Positions 14,323 to 23,480 of a DNA stretch of 30,328 nucleotides are shown piece after piece. Origin of the DNA: Rhodobacterales bacterium UBA7416 (GTDB lineage: Bacteria > Pseudomonadota > Alphaproteobacteria > Rhodobacterales > Rhodobacteraceae). The notes beneath the pieces were generated by a model. The model was not told where the DNA came from and did no database searches. It saw only the letters and a program-made list of their open reading frames with translations. The translations under genes and the position numbers were made by a program. The stretch's first letter is position 1; each line of letters starts with the position of its first letter. The stretch lies in assembly GCA_002469545.1 (NCBI GenBank), contig DKMK01000061.1, positions 1 through 30,328 on the forward strand, in the 5' to 3' direction.

Positions 14323-15164
14323 TGTTGCGTTTACGTGATGCAGTCGACGCAGGCATTGCGCGACTTACCCCGACTGTCGGAACAGATGCCCATTCCGATG
14401 CATTTGTTCTTTTGGCTTTTGCCACTGGGCGACAGATTGCATCGTTACGTTTGAACTTGGATGACGAAATAAAACCCGAAACCTTATCTATATTCGAGAG
14501 CGCTGTTGCTCAACGTTTGAAATTTCAACCAATCTCTCAAATAATCGGGTATCGCGAATTTTGGAAACACCGATTTAAAGTGACGCCTTCCGTTCTAGAT
14601 CCACGCCCAGATACGGAGACACTTGTTGAACAAGCATTAGAGTTGGGGCCGTTTAAGTCGATCGTAGATTTGGGAACTGGTTCTGGCTGTATTTTGCTAA
14701 GTCTTTTGTCAGAGTGGCCATCGTCGCTTGGGGTGGGCATCGATGCGTCCGATGCGGCACTTGATGTGGCCCGTGATAATGCAGGCACGCTGTTCTTGAC
14801 GTCGCGTACTGATTTTAGGATCGGCAATTGGTGTGATGGAATCCCTGAACGTTTTGACTTGGTTGTTTCAAACCCTCCCTATATTACCGAACGCGCGATG
14901 GATGCCCTGTCGAGAGATGTTAAGGACTGGGAGCCGCGGATTGCATTGACACCCGAAGGAGATGGTTTAGATGCGTATCGGGCAATCAGCAACGGGGCTA
15001 AAAACATTCTTAACCCCAACGGAGTATTGTTGTTAGAAATTGGGTTCGATCAGGGAACGACTGTCACACAAATGTTAATGGACCATGGATTTTTTGACGT
15101 ACACCTGCATCAAGACATCAACGGCAAAGATCGCGTTGTGTCGGCAAGGCTGGCGCCACTATAG
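14322..15164 (+). CDS. prmC: Release factor glutamine methyltransferase
   Basis: PrmC (HemK) methylates the GGQ glutamine of release factors using S-adenosylmethionine. This 280-residue protein has a helical N-terminal domain (1-75), then GYREFWKHRFKV and RPDTETLVEQAL. The SAM-binding DLGTGSGCILL (116-126) and catalytic NPPY (184-187), followed by EPRIALTPEGDGLDAYR, are all signature elements. It is translationally coupled to prfA through a one-base overlap. No terminator is evident in the following 180 bases. Confidence 0.95.
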   Translation: MLRLRDAVDAGIARLTPTVGTDAHSDAFVLLAFATGRQIASLRLNLDDEIKPETLSIFESAVAQRLKFQPISQIIGYREFWKHRFKVTPSVLDPRPDTETLVEQALELGPFKSIVDLGTGSGCILLSLLSEWPSSLGVGIDASDAALDVARDNAGTLFLTSRTDFRIGNWCDGIPERFDLVVSNPPYITERAMDALSRDVKDWEPRIALTPEGDGLDAYRAISNGAKNILNPNGVLLLEIGFDQGTTVTQMLMDHGFFDVHLHQDINGKDRVVSARLAPL

Positions 15165-15345
15165 CGTTTGTATGCATTGTTTTCTTTGAATTAAAACCAT
15201 AACTTTCAGCTTGTTTTCATGTTATTTATCACTATAACGGACGTAGACGATAAAGATGGCGATGCCTCTCGTCCTGTCCATACAACTACTTTCGGACTTT
15301 AGCGCATGATTGCGCAACACACCCAAAACAAGGCAATCAAAAACA
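15165..15345 (+). promoter_or_regulatory. Leader and candidate promoter of the DUF4167 gene
   Basis: TTGTTT (15211-15216) and TATAAC (15233-15238) are spaced 16 bases, a reasonable sigma-70-like pair, and would give a leader of about 100 bases. A small hairpin, GCGCA-TGAT-TGCGC (15302-15315), sits in the leader. The AAGG at 15330-15333 is 12 bases from the ATG at 15346. Nothing else is apparent in this 181-base gap. Confidence 0.4.
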
Positions 15346-15897
15346 ATGAGACCTTCGAACAAGTCACGTTCCAGAAACAAAAATAATAACAACAATAATA
15401 ACCGTCGCCAGAATCCTGGTAACGTGATCAACCGCGTTTTTGACAGTTCTGGACCAGAAGGACGTGTTCGCGGCACGCCGCAGCAAATTATTGATAAGTA
15501 TCAATCATTAGCCAGCGATGCCGTTTTGTCGGGTGACCGCATTGCACATGAAAACTTTCTTCAGCATTCAGAACATTATTCACGTTTATTGGTCGAAGCT
15601 CAGCGTGAAATGGATGCCAAAAAAGAAGCGCAACAGCAGCAACAACAACACCAGCAGCAAAAGCAGGCATCTGTAACACCGGCACAACCTAATTCCAATG
15701 AGCAACCTGCTATTGAAGCTGCGCCAAACCAAGAAGTATTCCCTGGTGAATCAAGCGAAAGTGCACTGGTCGAAACACCAGAAAGCGGCTTGATTGATAC
15801 GCCAGAAGCGTCAGCGCCTAAGAAAAACCAACGCCGCCGCGCACCAAAACCAAAGCCAGTTGAAGAACAGCCCGTTGTTCAAGAAAACGAAGCCTAA
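15346..15897 (+). CDS. DUF4167 family low-complexity RNA-binding-like protein
   Basis: This 183-residue protein opens with a basic Arg/Lys/Asn-rich stretch (MRPSNKSRSRNKNN followed by more Asn, then RRQNPGNVINRVFDSSGPEG). The recognisable DUF4167 core follows (about 33-85): VRGTPQQIIDKYQSLASDAVLSGDRI then HENFLQHSEHYSRLL. A Gln-rich tract, then a Pro/Glu-rich linker with repeated ETPES/DTPEA units, and a basic RRRAPKPKP end complete it. The family is alphaproteobacterial with no settled function; nucleic-acid binding is suggested only by composition. I chose ATG 15346. An upstream in-frame TTG at 15310 is possible but gives an untypical N-terminus. Confidence 0.85.
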   Translation: MRPSNKSRSRNKNNNNNNNRRQNPGNVINRVFDSSGPEGRVRGTPQQIIDKYQSLASDAVLSGDRIAHENFLQHSEHYSRLLVEAQREMDAKKEAQQQQQQHQQQKQASVTPAQPNSNEQPAIEAAPNQEVFPGESSESALVETPESGLIDTPEASAPKKNQRRRAPKPKPVEEQPVVQENEA

Positions 15898-15904
15898 GAA
15901 TTTA

Positions 15905-16759
15905 TCAGCGCGCTGGATTTTCTAGCGCGCATGATAATGCACAAAATTGTTCCAATGATATCTCCTCGGCGCGTTGCGTTGGAGTAATGCCAACCGAATT
16001 CAAGATATCTTCAATTTGAGGTGCCAGCGATTTCAAGCTGGCGCGTAACATTTTGCGCCGTTGATTAAACGCTGTTGCGACTACACGTTCCAATACTTTT
16101 GCATTTGCAGGGAACTTGGGTTTTTCTAAACGCTCGATGTGCACAACTGCGGATGTTACTTTTGGCGGTGGTGTAAACGCTTGGGGTGGAATTTCCATCA
16201 CTAACTTTGCATTGCAGCGCCATTGTGCCAACAATGCCAAGCGTCCATATGCTTTGCTTTTGGGTTGCGCGACAATGCGTTGAGCAACCTCTTTTTGAAA
16301 CATCAATGTCAAACTGTCCCAATACGGTGGCCAGTTTTCTGGCGTCAACCAACGTATCAACAGCTCTGTTCCAACATTATAGGGTAGGTTTGCAACAACT
16401 TTTACGGGCGCATTTAAGTGTTGGGATACATCGACAGCCAAAGCGTCACCAAAAATGACATCAAGCCGGCCTTCGTAGTGTTCTTTTATTTGATCCAGCG
16501 CGGGGGTTAATCGTTGATCGCGCTCAATTGCGACAACACGGCGTGCGCCTTCGTGCAGTAATCCACGCGTTAATCCACCAGGGCCTGGTCCAATTTCCAA
16601 TACATCGCAGTTCGAAAGATCGCCAGCTTGCCGCGCGATTTTACTGGTTAAATTTAAGTCTAGCAGGAAGTTTTGTCCCAATGACTTTTTGGCACTTAAC
16701 CCATGTTCAGCAATAATGTCGCGTAAAGGCGGAAGGCCATCGATTGTATTATGTATCAT
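15905..16759 (-). CDS. rsmA: 16S rRNA (adenine1518/1519-N6)-dimethyltransferase
   Basis: RsmA (KsgA) dimethylates two adenines in helix 45 of 16S rRNA late in 30S assembly (284 aa, normal). Visible are KKSLGQNFLLD (24-34), the SAM-binding LEIGPGPGGLTRGLL (54-68), the acidic ribose-binding residue in AIERD, and catalytic NLPYNVGT (124-131). FTPPPKVTSAVV and FNQRRKMLRASLK lie in the C-terminal part. The start is ATG 16759, inside the last 11 bases of pdxA. This surA-pdxA-rsmA order is also known from enterobacteria. A GC-rich hairpin (15908-15930) covers its last codons. Confidence 0.96.
   Translation of the reverse strand: MIHNTIDGLPPLRDIIAEHGLSAKKSLGQNFLLDLNLTSKIARQAGDLSNCDVLEIGPGPGGLTRGLLHEGARRVVAIERDQRLTPALDQIKEHYEGRLDVIFGDALAVDVSQHLNAPVKVVANLPYNVGTELLIRWLTPENWPPYWDSLTLMFQKEVAQRIVAQPKSKAYGRLALLAQWRCNAKLVMEIPPQAFTPPPKVTSAVVHIERLEKPKFPANAKVLERVVATAFNQRRKMLRASLKSLAPQIEDILNSVGITPTQRAEEISLEQFCALSCALENPAR
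15908..15930. terminator. Candidate shared hairpin between DUF4167 and rsmA genes
   Basis: GCGCGCT (15908-15914) and AGCGCGC (15924-15930) form a 7-bp GC-only-cored stem with a 9-base loop at the junction of two converging genes, lying within the last codons of rsmA. There is no T tract on either side, so it may slow or end transcription only weakly, or act as a 3' stabilising hairpin. Confidence 0.35.
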
Positions 16760-17738
16760 TTTTCACCCTTGAATGAGCCATTTTATGTGCAGTCTTAAGT
16801 GCTGCAATCAGGCTATCTGGATTTGCAGTTGTTGTTCCAGCCAAATCAAAAGCTGTGCCATGGTCTGGGGACGTTCGGATAAATGGCAGCCCTAAAGTGA
16901 TGTTCACTCCACCAAAGAAATCAATGGTCTTAATTGGGATCAAAGCTTGGTCATGGTACATGCAGACCGCAACGTCGTAACTTCTACGCGCCTGTGCGTG
17001 AAACATCGTGTCCGCAGACATGGGCCCCAAAATGTTCATTCCATTTGACCGCAGCGTTTCAAGAACTGGTGAAATAACGTCGATCTCTTCGCGCCCAAAT
17101 GCGCCTTGTTCGCCGGCGTGTGGGTTCAAACCAGCAATTGCGATGCGCGGAGACATAATTCCAAAATCGCTAATCATGACATCGTGTGTCGTTTGTATTG
17201 TATATCGCAATAATTGAGACGTCATTTTTTTGGCAACATCAGCCAATGCGATATGGATGGTCACGGGCACAACGCGCAGTTCGTCGCAAGCAAGCATCAT
17301 TACTGAATGCTCTTGTTTCGCCAAATGTGCCAAAAATTCAGTGTGACCTGGGAATGGAAACCCTGCGCCGTCTTGCAGTACCTTTTTGTGAATTGGGTTT
17401 GTGCAAATTGCACTTGCTTGATCTGAATTCACATAATCTACGGCGCGGGAAATGACGTCAATGATTGCACCAGCATTTGCTAATTGCATGCCATTTAGAG
17501 ATGGTCTTTCGGGAAACGCGTGATGAATGACAGGCAATATTCCGGTTGGAACATCGTGTGCTTGTGAAGGGGATTCAATGAGTTGAATGGCATCTTCAGA
17601 GCCACGTGCCTTTAAATGCGTTACATCAGCGATTAGAAAAAAAGGAATAGAGCCTTTCAATTTTTGGGCCGCAACAAAGCATAAATCCAAGCCAACCCCA
17701 TTGGGATCACCTGACGTCAGCGCGATTGGTTTGATCAT
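16749..17738 (-). CDS. pdxA: 4-hydroxythreonine-4-phosphate dehydrogenase
   Basis: PdxA oxidises 4-phosphohydroxy-L-threonine in pyridoxal 5'-phosphate synthesis (329 aa). The three metal-binding histidines are visible: H162 (VPVTIHIAL), H207 (GLNPHAGE) and H262 (MYHDQALIPIK). The family segments PFPGHTEFLA (128-137) and FIRTSPDHGTAFDLAG are also present. The usual opening GEPAGIGPE reads SGDPNGVGLDL here, a modest deviation. The start overlaps the surA stop by four bases (ATGA), and the end overlaps rsmA by 11 bases. PLP made by this pathway is the cofactor of the aminotransferase and ALA synthase also in this window. Confidence 0.94.
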   Translation of the reverse strand: MIKPIALTSGDPNGVGLDLCFVAAQKLKGSIPFFLIADVTHLKARGSEDAIQLIESPSQAHDVPTGILPVIHHAFPERPSLNGMQLANAGAIIDVISRAVDYVNSDQASAICTNPIHKKVLQDGAGFPFPGHTEFLAHLAKQEHSVMMLACDELRVVPVTIHIALADVAKKMTSQLLRYTIQTTHDVMISDFGIMSPRIAIAGLNPHAGEQGAFGREEIDVISPVLETLRSNGMNILGPMSADTMFHAQARRSYDVAVCMYHDQALIPIKTIDFFGGVNITLGLPFIRTSPDHGTAFDLAGTTTANPDSLIAALKTAHKMAHSRVKNDT

Positions 17739-18952
17739 TCGTAAGTGATAAAGGCGTCGCCTTTAAGCTCCTGCAAGTAGCCAGAGCCGAGGTTTGCGAC
17801 TTTTTGACCAAATAGGCTTTCTCTAATAATTTCGCGTTCGCCCTCAACCAATTCTTGGTTTCGTGTGCACAGCATGACAACCATTTTTTGGCCATTGGCT
17901 TGTGTAACTATTGTCGTTTCTTTTGGATCAAGATTAGCCAAGGCAAGTGCAATATCTGCCGGCACTTCTTGAGCTGTGCCAGCGCCTTCTCCGAAAGTAG
18001 CTGACGATTTCTGTGCCGCAGCACGCATATCCAAGCACGTATCAACCGAACTACGCATTACACGCGCTTTGGCTGCTGCTCTTTTGCTATCGCTTTCAGC
18101 GGGCAAGGAAACGGTCGTATAACTCATGACGTCAGGTTTGGATTCCGCGCCCTTGGTTTTACGCGATGAACGCAGCTGAAATAACGCAACGTTACCACTC
18201 AGTGTAATAGGGCCTGTCACTTGACCTGGCTGCAGTGTCAGTAACTGAGCGACGATATTTGCGGGCAAGGCGCTTGAAGGTACCCAATCCAGTCTACCGC
18301 CTTTAGCCGCCGAAGGGGCGCCAGAATATTTTCGCGCGGCAGATGAAAATCCTGCTTGTCCTTTGATGGACCGCGAGAGACGTAACGCTAGTTTCGATGC
18401 ACTTTCGCTACCACGTTGCCCGTCCGATAGAATGATTTCAGACAAAAGAAAATCTAACTGTCCTGCACCGTTTTGGAACGAAAGCGCGGCATCAATATCA
18501 TCATCAGTAATCCGGGCCTGATTGACAAAACGTGCGCGTACGACACGCCTCCAGGTTAATCCTGCTTCAACAAATGCGCGATAGCTTTCTGGAGCAACGC
18601 CACGAGAGTTTAAAACCTCTAGCAATTGCGTAGTTGAAAGTTTACCGCGGCTTGCGAACTCATCCATGGCGGCTTGAACGTCTGCCTCGTTTGGTAAAAC
18701 ACCCAGTTCTTTGCCCGCCTGAAGATATAGCCGTTCTTCGATTAGCGTATTTCTAGCACTATCTTGCAAATCTCCCTTTGCGCCAAATAACTGCAACATA
18801 ATTGTACGTTGCAGTATCTCAAAATGTGTAATGACCTTGTCATTTACCTTGATGGCTGTGCCGTACACATTAGAAATTTGTGCGGTTGCCATCGCCGGCA
18901 CGCAGAGGAAAGTTATGGCTGTAAGAACTTTGATATATTTCATGTCATTCAT
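17735..18952 (-). CDS. surA: Periplasmic peptidyl-prolyl isomerase/chaperone SurA
   Basis: SurA escorts outer-membrane proteins, including LptD, through the periplasm. This 405-residue protein has a signal peptide (about 1-24, ending AMATA-Q), a SurA N-terminal helical domain (about 28-150, IKVNDKVITHFEI onward, with LIEERLYLQAGKELGV), and a rotamase/PPIC-like domain (about 165-275, with FSSAARKYSGAPSAAKGGRLDWV). Only one parvulin domain is evident, against two in E. coli SurA. Two ATG starts are possible, 18952 and 18943; AAGAA is the only ribosome-site-like sequence. It begins 3 bases after lptD and overlaps pdxA by four. Confidence 0.85.
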   Translation of the reverse strand: MNDMKYIKVLTAITFLCVPAMATAQISNVYGTAIKVNDKVITHFEILQRTIMLQLFGAKGDLQDSARNTLIEERLYLQAGKELGVLPNEADVQAAMDEFASRGKLSTTQLLEVLNSRGVAPESYRAFVEAGLTWRRVVRARFVNQARITDDDIDAALSFQNGAGQLDFLLSEIILSDGQRGSESASKLALRLSRSIKGQAGFSSAARKYSGAPSAAKGGRLDWVPSSALPANIVAQLLTLQPGQVTGPITLSGNVALFQLRSSRKTKGAESKPDVMSYTTVSLPAESDSKRAAAKARVMRSSVDTCLDMRAAAQKSSATFGEGAGTAQEVPADIALALANLDPKETTIVTQANGQKMVVMLCTRNQELVEGEREIIRESLFGQKVANLGSGYLQELKGDAFITYE

Positions 18953-18955
18953 TTC

Positions 18956-21121
18956 TTAGAACCCGCAACGACGGGCGTAGTTGATTTTTTTACTATTGGA
19001 ACCCAATCCAGCTAAAGAGATTTGCATCCCAAGTTCTCTGGCAACATTACCAGTGTCATCATACTGAAGCGAGAGAGAAAAGTTAACCTTGGCACACTCA
19101 TTTTCGTATTCTAGCCCAAAATCGCCTTCAATTGGCGAATGAGTGTTTAAATTCTGACGCCAATCAGCGGAAAAGCTCCAAAAGTCGTTCAATTGATAGC
19201 CCGCTTGAACTGTCGCTTCATGCTGTCGCTCGTTGTCGTTCAAAACACTATCTTCTTGCAACCAAACATAACCGATATTCATATCAAGTTTTCTAAATTT
19301 AAAGGCGAGTTTAGTTTCATTCTTAGAAGCACTTAATGTGTCGTCGAACAATAAGCGCGAGGATAAAGCAAACTTATTGGGAAGTTGGATGCTGAATGCG
19401 CCCACATAGTCAGAATTACGTGTGTTTAAGCCTGTGGATGTAAAAAGATCAAATTGGTTTAAGTTTTTCGTCCGAAATACACGTCCCGCGGTGGCACTAA
19501 ACTCCCAACCGTTTAGATTATGCATCTTGTATTGAACGCCAATATTTGCCCGTAAACCGGCTTCTGTTGCATCAAATCCGGGGAAGCGATTGATCGAAAA
19601 TAGATTGCTTTCTTCAAACTCAGCAGTTGTGCTGTCAGAAGTATTCGGATCTGAATTTAGTGTTCCAAATACGTTATCAGGTGCCCAGACTACCTGTATA
19701 ATTGGTTCAATAACATGTGTGATTTTACCTATATTTTTGTACACTGGGTATCGTGCTTCTAGAGCGACTAACGGTATGGCATTGGCGTATGGTTTTCCAT
19801 CGGCAAGATATATATTTGCATTTGCATGAGCACCTGCACCTAAAATCAATCCAGAATTGAGTGCCCAGTAACGTTGCCAATCCAAACGCCCACCTATGCG
19901 AGAGTATTGTCCAGAAGTGGATTGCAAAAGAGTGACGGATTGAAGTGTTAAACCAAGTTTTCCACCCAAAATGGAATTATTAAAGTTCTTACGTAGATAG
20001 AACTCTGGTAAAACCACCGGAACGTTAGGATCAACCTCTTTTGTATCGGCCAAATCTCCGTCAAAGTTTTTATATCGAAAACTTTGTGTGAATGAGGTGC
20101 CTACTTGAAAGTAACTGTTGGATGTTGTTTTGCTGACCAACAGAAAATTCTTTAGTCTATCGTCGTTTGAGTAGCTGAAATTCTCTTTGAAACTTTTCTC
20201 TCCTCCAGCCAGATTCACACTGTTGGCAATGTCGATACCGAATGCCAACTGAAAGTCATTTGCCAAATCAAATGCGCCTTCGCCCTCTATAAAACCACTA
20301 AGGCCGCCATAATTAAGTTTGTCAGCCAACGCGACCGCACCGTTCAATATGAACGCCCCATTTTGCGTACGCTTGCGATATTCACCTTCGACAATAAAGC
20401 TGCCTTTTGCTGACACAAACGGTGTGATTGTAGCATCACTGTTGTCATTAATTGCAAAGTAATATGGTACTTTGGCTGTAACGCCCAATGTGTTTGACGT
20501 TGAAAACTGGGGTACCAAAATACCCGATGCACGCGTAACGCCAGGTTCTGGAATAGACAATTTCGGCACATAAAAGACTGGCAAACCAAGGAAATCTAAA
20601 ACGGCGCTTTCAAAAAATAATTTATTGTTGGCTTTATCATGAATAATGCGCTTTGCACGAATTTGCCAAAATGGCGTCGCGCTGTTTTTACAGACATGAC
20701 AAGTTGAAGCGACGACAGATTGAAAGACGTCGAATTTCCCTTCAACCCTACTTAATTGCTGCGCGGCAATCTGTAATTGTTGATCAATAAGAGCACGTGC
20801 ACCCAAAATTAAGCCGCTTTGTAAATTAGCGTCCAGAACGGAATCATGGCCTGAAATTGTCAATTGGGTCCCGCGTTGGATAGTGAAGGGCCCGATGATT
20901 TCGATCTTTTCGGTCGTTTGATTATAACGAATTTCGTCAGCAATCAGAACCGTATCCTGATAATATACTTTGACGTCACCACGCGCGATAAGAATTCCAT
21001 TGCCTTTGATGTATGAAATACTGTCGGCGACCAAGCTTGCCGATTGTTGTGCAAAAGCAGGGGCCTGCGATAAGCATAGCGCGATAGCGAAAACATAAAA
21101 AAGGCGTAAATAATATTTCAT
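18956..21121 (-). CDS. lptD: LPS-assembly protein LptD
   Basis: LptD is the outer-membrane barrel that inserts lipopolysaccharide at the cell surface. The 721-residue protein has a signal peptide (1-24, ending APAFA-Q), a periplasmic OstA/jellyroll domain (about 28-140, LVADSISYIKGNGILIARGDV and IADEIRYNQ), then a long beta-barrel of alternating strands. Cysteines C141 and C144 (STCHVC) and C676 and C719 near the C-terminus fit the interdomain disulfides known in E. coli LptD. It ends with RRCGF, having the aromatic last residue typical of outer-membrane proteins. I chose ATG 21121 for the clean signal peptide; ATG 21136 is in frame upstream. It begins one base after lptG. Confidence 0.93.
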   Translation of the reverse strand: MKYYLRLFYVFAIALCLSQAPAFAQQSASLVADSISYIKGNGILIARGDVKVYYQDTVLIADEIRYNQTTEKIEIIGPFTIQRGTQLTISGHDSVLDANLQSGLILGARALIDQQLQIAAQQLSRVEGKFDVFQSVVASTCHVCKNSATPFWQIRAKRIIHDKANNKLFFESAVLDFLGLPVFYVPKLSIPEPGVTRASGILVPQFSTSNTLGVTAKVPYYFAINDNSDATITPFVSAKGSFIVEGEYRKRTQNGAFILNGAVALADKLNYGGLSGFIEGEGAFDLANDFQLAFGIDIANSVNLAGGEKSFKENFSYSNDDRLKNFLLVSKTTSNSYFQVGTSFTQSFRYKNFDGDLADTKEVDPNVPVVLPEFYLRKNFNNSILGGKLGLTLQSVTLLQSTSGQYSRIGGRLDWQRYWALNSGLILGAGAHANANIYLADGKPYANAIPLVALEARYPVYKNIGKITHVIEPIIQVVWAPDNVFGTLNSDPNTSDSTTAEFEESNLFSINRFPGFDATEAGLRANIGVQYKMHNLNGWEFSATAGRVFRTKNLNQFDLFTSTGLNTRNSDYVGAFSIQLPNKFALSSRLLFDDTLSASKNETKLAFKFRKLDMNIGYVWLQEDSVLNDNERQHEATVQAGYQLNDFWSFSADWRQNLNTHSPIEGDFGLEYENECAKVNFSLSLQYDDTGNVARELGMQISLAGLGSNSKKINYARRCGF

Positions 21122-21122
21122 C

Positions 21123-22223
21123 TTAACCGTCTTCATAATGTAAAAATAAGGCAATCACCACAAAGCCCGCACATAAAATTGGACTCCATGTCGCAATGGA
21201 CAACGGTATTTCACCAGAGCGGCCCAAAGTAGACGCGAAGTTTTGCAAAAAGTGGAGTCCAAAACCGCAAATGACGGACGATACAACCGAAACCCCCAAA
21301 TTACCCATTCTTGCATTTTGCAAAGTAAACACACAGCCTAACAAAACCATGACAACAAACAGGACAGGGCGTGCGTACTGGTTCATTTTTTGCGCCCGAT
21401 ACTTTAGCGTTGAAAACCCGGACTCTTGTACGCGTTCTATTTGGTTTTGGATTTCAAACGGCGACAGTGTGTCTGGGGCAGGATAACCTTCTAACAGTTG
21501 TTGTGGTGTTACCGATGTGGGGATGCGTTTAATTTTAAACTGATTAACTGCGCGGTTTGGATCTGTCGTGACTGTGGCATCCAACCAAGTTTGTCCCTGT
21601 GTCAGAACCCATTCGCCAGAATAAAGAAATGCAGTTTGTGCAAATGTGCGATCAACAATAGCACCAGTTTCATTGTATGAATAAACTGAAATATTGCGCA
21701 AAACGCGCCCATTGTCAGATGCCGAATTTGCTTTGATAATTTGATGGCCTGTCGGTGTTGATTGACGTAACCAATAACCGCTGTCGTTTATCGAAACTGC
21801 CTGATGTTTGGTGCCACGTAGCTGATCAAGCTTGGCATCATATACGTTTACCATGCGCCCTGCCATTGGATCAAAAAAGAACACGGATATAATGCCTAAT
21901 ACAACAGTACAAGTGGCGACAGGGAAAAGCCCGCGCAGTGCAGACAGACCCGCCGCACGCGACACGACAAATTCACTGGATCGTGCAACGCCAACACTGA
22001 ATGACAATCCAGAAAGCATGACAATCAATGGCATAGCCAAAGATAAATACGTTAGCGTTCTATAAAACCCAAGGATCAGCGCATTTTTGACAGGGTTTTC
22101 AAGACCACTTAATCGACTTAAATTTGTTAGGAAATCTATCAATAGGATAAGCAGTGCAATTGATAGCAAGACCGCCGCAAAATTCATCATGAAGCGTTTT
22201 GAAAAATAGAGTGCAAGCGTCAT
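21123..22223 (-). CDS. lptG: LPS export ABC transporter permease LptG
   Basis: LptG is one of two inner-membrane permeases of the Lpt bridge that extracts LPS (YjgP/YjgQ family, 366 aa). There are membrane helices near the N-terminus (about 13-32, 55-75, 100-120), a periplasmic beta-jellyroll-like middle (about 130-265), and three helices near the C-terminus (about 285-360). LTYLSLAMPLIVMLSGLSF and SRSEFVVSRAAGLS-like residues 84-95 match the family. The start overlaps lptF by four bases (ATGA). I call it LptG, not LptF, from its position after LptF and its C-terminal pattern. Confidence 0.9.
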   Translation of the reverse strand: MTLALYFSKRFMMNFAAVLLSIALLILLIDFLTNLSRLSGLENPVKNALILGFYRTLTYLSLAMPLIVMLSGLSFSVGVARSSEFVVSRAAGLSALRGLFPVATCTVVLGIISVFFFDPMAGRMVNVYDAKLDQLRGTKHQAVSINDSGYWLRQSTPTGHQIIKANSASDNGRVLRNISVYSYNETGAIVDRTFAQTAFLYSGEWVLTQGQTWLDATVTTDPNRAVNQFKIKRIPTSVTPQQLLEGYPAPDTLSPFEIQNQIERVQESGFSTLKYRAQKMNQYARPVLFVVMVLLGCVFTLQNARMGNLGVSVVSSVICGFGLHFLQNFASTLGRSGEIPLSIATWSPILCAGFVVIALFLHYEDG

Positions 22224-23347
22224 TGTATCACCTGTCTTGCAAGTGGATTAAACCGCCGCAAGTCATGGCTCGCCATCCAAAGCATTATAAGAATAAGCCC
22301 TATGCAAGCTAACACTGATAAGTACTGAAGCGCCCACAGTGAAGGCGCTTCGTTTACCCATGTTTTTGTGGCGCCTCGCAAAGAGTCCAACGAAGCCATA
22401 AGTAAAACACCAGCAACAATTCGCATTGTAAACCCAGATCGCCGGTAACCACCGACCAACAATGTAACCATCCCCAAAACAGGAAAGAGTAATGCCAAAA
22501 ACGTTTTTACATTTCGATCGTGGAGCATTGCTGTGGCGAAACCTAAGGTGGGTGTATCGGATGCCATTGTCCTCAACTCTGCTTGTAATCGCGGCGTTGA
22601 AAATTCGGATATGGTTGTAAGCCGAGGTTTGATTTCACCACCAATTTGGGTCAGATCAAACGCAAGACTGTCAAATTGAACCAGACTGAAATCACCTGTG
22701 GGATGATTGTGGCGTTGAATCGATCCAGACTGCAAAACCAAAGTTGTTTTCCCCTCGTCACTTACGACCTGACCATCGCTAGCGATGTGGGTGATCGTTT
22801 GCCCATCTGGTGTGGTCTCTTCGATCAAAACATCCTTTAACTCGCCATTTTTTCCCTTTTGACCAAAGAAGAATGTGAATTTTCCCTGTGAGGAAATAAA
22901 CGCACCTGGTTGAATGATTTGCGTGACGAATTCGCGTTTGATTTGATCCTGTCTGTCATACAATTTTGACTGTGCCATTGGGCCTAAAAAGTGCACGACG
23001 ATGAATAAAGCCGTGAAACATATTGCGCCGAAAGCTAGGAATGGTTTGGCAATCGAGCGATAAGATTTTCCGGCGCTCATCATTACAACGAGTTCGGTTT
23101 CGCCGTAAAGGCGATTGGTCAAAAATACTGCCGCAGCAAAGCCAGAAATTGGAATTGCAGCGATTAATACTTTCGGGAGTAAAAGAATGCTGAGTTCAAC
23201 AAAGATAGAAGCCGGTTGACCATTTTCAGTGACAATCTGAATGATGCCCAACGCTTGGTTTAGCCATAAGATTCCCGCGATGATAAAGCAGAAAAATGCA
23301 AATGGGCCAATCAGTTGGGCTAATATATATCGATCAAGTTTTGTCAC
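22220..23347 (-). CDS. lptF: LPS export ABC transporter permease LptF
   Basis: LptF is the second permease of the LPS export complex (375 aa, YjgP/YjgQ family). It begins KLDRYILAQLIGPFAFFCFIIAGI. Family features include a helix with PKVLIAAIPISGFAAAVFLTNRL, and GETELVVMMSAGKSYRSIAKP where the LptB coupling helix is expected. A periplasmic middle domain follows, then C-terminal helices (LALLFPVLGMVTLLVGGYRR). The start is GTG at 23347; no closer ATG fits the N-terminal homology, and the ribosome site is poor. It heads the run lptF-lptG-lptD-surA-pdxA-rsmA and is divergent from pepA. Confidence 0.92.
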   Translation of the reverse strand: MTKLDRYILAQLIGPFAFFCFIIAGILWLNQALGIIQIVTENGQPASIFVELSILLLPKVLIAAIPISGFAAAVFLTNRLYGETELVVMMSAGKSYRSIAKPFLAFGAICFTALFIVVHFLGPMAQSKLYDRQDQIKREFVTQIIQPGAFISSQGKFTFFFGQKGKNGELKDVLIEETTPDGQTITHIASDGQVVSDEGKTTLVLQSGSIQRHNHPTGDFSLVQFDSLAFDLTQIGGEIKPRLTTISEFSTPRLQAELRTMASDTPTLGFATAMLHDRNVKTFLALLFPVLGMVTLLVGGYRRSGFTMRIVAGVLLMASLDSLRGATKTWVNEAPSLWALQYLSVLACIGLILIMLWMASHDLRRFNPLARQVIQ

Positions 23348-23480
23348 GGGGCTCTGATTGTGTTTGAATAATTTGTGCTTTCATCGCTAACCTATTTTAG
23401 CCATAAACAACAGTGTTATGTAGCCATGTCTGCGGTTTCTCGCTAGACTTTCACATAGCATCATTTTGAGAGGAAATATA
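23348..23480. promoter_or_regulatory. Divergent lptF/pepA intergenic region
   Basis: The 133-base gap must hold the promoter for the lptF-to-rsmA run and for pepA. I see AT-rich stretches but no convincing -35/-10 pair on either strand. The only firm element is the pepA ribosome site GAGAGGAAA (23468-23476) before the ATG at 23481. Confidence 0.3.
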
